In this document: piece by piece, positions 59,377 to 64,000 of the stretch
Position numbering within the stretch: position 1 is the stretch's first letter
How the letters are laid out: the number at the start of each line of letters is the position of its first letter
NCBI GenBank assembly: GCA_032191485.1
Contig: JAVDOI010000003.1
Location: forward strand, 21,621,373 to 21,685,372
Reading direction: 5' to 3'
DNA length: 64,000 bases
Origin: Leptoclinus maculatus
Taxonomy: Eukaryota > Chordata > Actinopteri > Perciformes > Stichaeidae
Position numbers and translations under genes: made by a program
The notes under the pieces: generated by a model
Databases searched by the model: none
What the model was told of the DNA's origin: nothing
The model's input: only the letters and a program-made list of their open reading frames with translations

Positions 59377-62300
59377 CTATTGACTCAGGGTTTGTAGAAA
59401 TTTCCTGCAACCGAAACAGAATATTACATTTATTTCCTGTTGATGCCTGAAGGGGTTTTGGTTTAATGGACAAGAAGAAGAAAAAAACACAGTAAACTAA
59501 GTTTTTACAAAACTTACCCGACAACATTTGACAGATTGGGATCTAAGTAGATCTTATTGTGGGCGAATCCAAGCTTTGCACTGTAGGAAATCATTTCAAC
59601 CTGAACATCTGTGTTATATTCTTTCTTAGCCTGGAGGGATATCTCGTGCAGCTGGGGACAAAAAAAACAAAATAATTCAACAAGGAAGCAGCAACACCCA
59701 CTAGGAAATGATACAAACAGTCGAAGGAAGCGTTCGTAATGACCTACTTTACCTTCAGACCCATGTGATGAGGTACAATATCGTCATCCTCTGCATGCAG
59801 GATCAGTAGAGGGCTGGTCAGGGTCTTCAGACTGGAGATGTTGGGGTCAAATATATATATTCATAGTCAGAGATGGATTCCTTTCTTATTAAAATATATT
59901 AAGCACCAGTTTATAATCTTTATGCAGGTATCTATTTATTAAAAGGTGGCGAAGGTTGGAAACCCTACAAAATGAATAAAACAAGTATAAGCTTTTATTT
60001 ACTTACTTTTTATCGCTAGCAAACACAATGTTGTTCATTGCCACAATGTTCCGAAGCAAGCTCTCAAATCCTGGAAGGAACATGTATACCTGGAGGAACA
60101 CGGGGGACAAAGTGTGTTGAAATATTCAGCAATTTCCTGTGTACTCTCATAACATAAAAATACTTGCATAACAGAAATAGTTGTGTGGTTTAACATCGGT
60201 CAACTTTGTGGATGTAGGTAGACGGAAAACCTTTAATTGCAAATCAGTGCTGAGAAGTGTTTTAACATGTTAAACATGTCTACATATTGGTATCTAAATA
60301 GACTTTTTATTTGAGGCCTCATTACTTTACTTATAGATTAAATAGATGAAGCCCTCTTTGACTTTTATTGCACGTCATCCCGCCTCAACGGTCTAATTCA
60401 AGATGTCCTGAACTTTCTCCAATCGTTTTCACAAAAACATTTGCTATAGCAGTAAAAAAAAAGAGAAAGAAACCATCTTAGTATTTGCACTTTCTTCTGA
60501 AACGAGATTGTGTGTTTTCATGGAGTGGTGAACGCCCCGAGCGGCTGCAGACAGACAAAAATGTAACAAACTCACCTTAGTGAGCGGATAGTTGACTACA
60601 ACTTCTCCCATAGTTGTGAACGGAGCTTCAAGGATTAAAGCATCAAGAACAGACCCTGATGTGTTTAAGAAAGTAACACAAATGATGAGAAACGGATGAT
60701 GAAATATGGATGGATAAGGTATTAAATGATTCAAATCACTGTGACCTTTAAACTCTTTAACACACCTTGTTCTTGGACTTTCACTGCAGTATTGGTTGCC
60801 ACCCTACAAGAAAACAAAACAAAAGAGTTTCACATTTCTAATCTTTCCAGATGTCTCTGTTGGCATCATGGACGGTGGACGTTACTCAAGGGCTACTGAC
60901 CCAGTGCCGAGCGAGTGTCCCCACAGACAGACGGGACCTCCTCCGCTTTGTTTCTTCACCCATTGGAACAGGAAGAGGGCGTCACTGGTCAACCCGGCTT
61001 CACTTGGCTCCCCGGTGGAGTCTCCGAATCCTTCATTAGGAGACATACAAACCTTCAAATGATATACTATATATTGACTGACGGGACAATACACCAATAA
61101 CGTGATACGTACTCTATTTTAGACCTAAATGAACAATCTACTACCAGTGTGTGTAAAAGAACATCTGTGGTTTTATTTAGCAGAAACACGATCACGTGAA
61201 GAGCGACGATCAGCGTCTTACCTCTGTAGTCTAAAGATAAGACGTGATACCCTGCAGCACTCAAAATCTGCAACACACAAAAACACTGAATTTGATCCAA
61301 ATCTGAAAGTCAAAACTGATCAAAACTGAAAAAAAAAAAGCTTTGAAAGAGAAACGGTACCTTCACCAGCTCCACTCTGTGATGTATGGCCCTGCACAAA
61401 TGACATGAGAGCAATGAATACAAACAAACAAGAGGCTCTCAGACTCATTTACTTTGACCCACTCTGCGTTGTGTTCATTGTGCCTGTGGATAAACCCAAG
61501 GGCCCTGAGCAGTCACGTGTCACCCACTAAACCCATTAGGATCAATTCAAGGGTCCCTATCCTGCCGCTCTCATCCCACCTGGTCCCCAAGTTGCCATGG
61601 AGATAGATAATAACAGGGCGGCCGTCTCCCAGAGTTTCCCGGTACCACTCAGGGCTTCTCCCCACGGCCTCGTCCCATTGGCTGGCCGGGAGTGTATGCC
61701 TACGAGACAACAAAGACAGAGAGCGAGGGAGGAGGAAGTGAAAACAAAAACGCTGGTGTTTTCAAACATACAGTCTTTTTGTGATCTTGTGCAGATTAAT
61801 GAGCAGATTGTGGTTCTATTCACTCAGGAGCCACTTGTACCGAATATGCACGCGCTCGTGGTATTTTCAAGCACCGATGCACTTCAAAGGACGAAACAGA
61901 AAGCCGCAAATGACCTACCAGACACCCACTGAGACGCCCTCCTCCGTGTCCAGGTAGAAGTTGCATGTGTGGTTCAGCACGGCTTCAGGTCTGCTAAGGT
62001 CCACAAACAATGGAAACCTCACTGCAGCAGGCAAGAGCACACAAGGTCAGTAGGATTTTGGTATTTAAGGTAGTATTTTGTCATATCCCATCAAAGTGTA
62101 TCACATCATATTGCACTGTATTATCATTTAATGGTTCATTTGATATTGTATTGTATTGTATCACATTAAAACGTATCACATTGCATCACATTGAATCATA
62201 TCGTATGTAAAGAATAATGTATTGTATCCAATCATTTCATATTGCATTCTATCACATTGTATTGTATCAGATTGCATCATATCCAATCATCTCGTCTTGC

Positions 62301-62646
62301 TTTGTATCAAATGTAATCGTATTGAATCATATATTATTGCAGTGTATCATAATATATTTTTAATCAGATAGTTTCGCAAAGAATCATATCGTTTTGTATT
62401 ATATTGTATCGTGTTAACTATCGTGAATAAATATTTTCATAAATGTAATATTTTGGAAAAGTAAGGACCAATCTCAGGCCACCACTTGTTTAGCTATATT
62501 TAAAATATTAATATGTTTGTGACTTCAGTGTAATATATCAAATCAATCTTTGGTTTATGGGTCTTGTCTATTTATTGAACCTTTTTCACATATAAATTAG
62601 TAAAATTTTCATAATGAGAATAGTACATGTCATCATCCACGCCACG

Positions 62647-62695
<49 letters not shown>

Positions 62696-63057
62696 TGAGG
62701 GCAGAGGCTATAAAAGGTGTCACCTACTGTACATTGTGCAATAACATACAGTGACGTAATTTTCACTGCAACCAAAACACACAACTTTATGCTATTTCAG
62801 ATGAACACACCGAGTGTTTCTGCACAGACATTAGAATGAGAACATCATACATACCGCAACACTGCGTATGACCCATTTGGTTACCTTATTAGCATTATGT
62901 TGCTCTAGCATCATTCTATTGATGATGTGGTGACTGGAAACACGCATTACTTACACAGGTGAGAGAAGATGATGTGGCCCAGGATCCAGGGGAATAGGTA
63001 GAGGATGACAGGCGCTGATGCGTAGACAGCGACCAGAAACAACGCAGCTCTCTTCAT
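59377..63057 (-). CDS. abhd12b: ABHD12B-like alpha/beta-hydrolase
   Basis: Twelve exons, in transcript order: 63057-62955, 62021-61919, 61699-61580, 61391-61361, 61267-61222, 61030-60901, 60803-60766, 60655-60576, 60089-60007, 59831-59753, 59651-59518 and 59404-59377. All are GT-AG and in frame, giving 324 aa. The N-terminus has one membrane helix (about 4-32). Then IYLHGN (100-105, oxyanion region), LDYRGFGDS, nucleophile Ser174 in GHSLGTG, Asp261 in HAEDDDIVP and His302 in FAHNKIY complete the triad. The start is supported by an in-frame TAG nine codons upstream (63082-63084). ABHD12 hydrolyses lysophosphatidylserine and other monoacyl lipids. ABHD12B activity is poorly known, so the substrate is inferred. 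The assignment over ABHD12 rests on shorter length and position beside pygl. Confidence 0.9.
62083..62415 (+). repeat. Degenerate minisatellite (TGTATCACAT type)
   Basis: Over 25 diverged units of about 10 bp, such as 'tgtatcacat', 'tgcatcacat' and 'tgaatcatat', alternate with 'tattgtattg'. Confidence 0.8.
62651..62691 (+). repeat. (CA)n microsatellite
   Basis: About 20 CA units in abhd12b intron 1. Confidence 0.95.
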
Positions 63058-63352
63058 TCCTGCGTCAGGAGAAAGTACTTCCTATCTGTAGCAACAAATT
63101 GCAGTGTGCTCCCTTCTCCTTGTTTCAATGGTGGACTGGGGGAGAATCCAGCAGAGCCTTCGTCCTGACAGCATGAATGTTGGGAAACACAGAATAAAAT
63201 AGGCCAATGTTCAATTGAAACTAACAATTCCCTCTGCTGCTATTGGTTCACATTTGATACAGCGGGTCAAACACGCCAAGCACGCCAAGCTAAAGAACAC
63301 ACCCAGCTGACAGGTCACCGCTGCGCTGCAAGGCATTGTGGGTATTGGAGTT
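63058..63352 (-). promoter_or_regulatory. abhd12b: Probable abhd12b promoter with CCAAT box and ZNF143-like element
   Basis: On the minus strand, 'gaaccaatagca' (about 63238-63249) holds a CCAAT box roughly 185 bp before the start codon. Further up, 63327-63352 reads 'aactccaatacccacaatgc' followed by CTTGCA, close to the ACTACAATTCCCAGAATGC consensus of the ZNF143/SBS element in many vertebrate promoters. Confidence 0.45.
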
Positions 63353-63578
63353 CTTTGAACAGTGGCACTTGTAAATGTACAGTAGTGGAGTAGATAATGG
63401 CAATATTTAAAATGCCATTACATCACTGGGTTTAGAGTTTTATTGTAGCCTCACAGACCAACCAGCACACGTAGTGTCCCGGTCACAAGGTCACAAGGTC
63501 CAAAAAACCTTCTGTTGTCTGTATGTTGGTTGTCCTAATCCTTGTTCAGAATTTTGCAAAACATAGGGCCAGCTATCA

Positions 63579-63660
63579 GTGGTGGAATTCATACATCTAC
63601 TCAAGTACTGTAATCAAGAAGAAATTGTAGGTACTTTTAATAATTGATGTGATCGTTTGT
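63579..63660 (+). repeat. Dispersed repeat fragment (CAGTGGTGGAA start)
   Basis: Begins 'cagtggtggaattcatacat' then 'ctactcaagtactgtaatca', the start of the GGTGGAAAGTA family. Confidence 0.55.
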
Positions 63661-63734
63661 CATTTTTTCATGTAAAAACATGTATTAATTCCAGTTTTGT
63701 GTGAAGACGTGCTGCTTTAACTTTTGATTATTTT

Positions 63735-63945
63735 TGATTTAGTTTTTTAAATGTTGAGGTTTGGACTGCTGGTTAGACAAAACAAACATGTTATAGGTCT
63801 CACTTTGGACTTGCTTATTAGCCTTTCTCACTATTTTGAGAATGTTTGCAAACCAAACAATCAATCGGTTAATGGATATAAAATGCAATCAATCAGATTA
63901 ACCCATAATTAAAATAATCCTTAGTTGCACAGGATTTTAAAACTT
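63735..63945 (+). repeat. Dispersed fish repeat (AATCAATCGGTTAAT type)
   Basis: 'caaccaatcaatcggttaat'-like sequence ('caaacaatcaatcggttaat') followed by 'aataatccttagttgcacag' matches the family at 14480 and 32880. Confidence 0.5.
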
Positions 63946-64000
63946 TAACAAGCCTAAATGTTCCTGATTTTACTTACATACTTCTACTTAATACTATGGA

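Larger units (their letters stand above)
61700..62954 (-). other. abhd12b: abhd12b introns 1-2 (exon 2 between them)
   Basis: Intron 1 (62022-62954) is mostly simple-sequence DNA. Intron 2 (61700-61918) has nothing notable. Confidence 0.8.
63353..64000. other. Intergenic DNA with repeat fragments
   Basis: No gene recognised. Two repeat fragments are listed separately. A short tandem 'ggtcacaaggtcacaaggtc' lies at about 63481-63500. Confidence 0.7.

Overview
The window is animal nuclear DNA, almost certainly from a bony fish and probably a percomorph teleost. The genes have many GT-AG introns. The encoded proteins match vertebrate orthologues nearly end to end. The spacer DNA is full of CA/AT microsatellites and of dispersed repeats typical of percomorph genomes. 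No bacterial, viral or CRISPR features were seen. All protein comparisons are from memory, not from a database search.

There are three protein-coding genes and one tRNA gene. trim9 (coding 16623-45652, + strand) is a neuronal E3 ubiquitin ligase with ten standard exons, 716 aa. A possible 39-nt microexon at 42361-42399 would add 13 residues between the FN3 and SPRY domains. pygl (50029-58745, + strand) is liver glycogen phosphorylase with 20 exons, 853 aa. abhd12b (63057-59377, - strand) is an alpha/beta-hydrolase with 12 exons, 324 aa and an intact Ser-Asp-His triad. I read every exon junction in the sequence and reading frame is kept across all of them. A tRNA-Leu(TAA) gene lies at 40157-40238 inside a trim9 intron. 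The order and relative orientation TRIM9 > PYGL > < ABHD12B match human chromosome 14q22, so this is a conserved vertebrate block.

Layout: 1-16.3 kb holds no gene I can recognise, only repeats. At 15.0-16.3 kb a hAT-like element contains a 743-bp foldback element with a 6-bp target-site duplication, ending about 340 bp before the trim9 start codon. At 16.3-17.5 kb are the CCAAT-rich promoter, CpG-rich sequence and trim9 exon 1. At 17.5-45.6 kb are the remaining trim9 exons in long repeat-bearing introns. The likely trim9 3' UTR, 45.65-49.56 kb, includes a foldback repeat of about 560 bp. pygl starts under 500 bp beyond the best trim9 poly(A) signal. pygl and abhd12b converge with 631 bp between stop codons. 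The abhd12b upstream region, after 63.06 kb, has a CCAAT box and a ZNF143-like element.

The three genes do not form a pathway. They are a syntenic cluster: neuronal ubiquitin signalling, glycogen breakdown and lipid hydrolysis. The best leads are the trim9 microexon, the foldback elements at the trim9 promoter and 3' UTR, the altered anticodon stem of the intronic tRNA, and a Trp-to-Cys change at a strongly conserved site in pygl.
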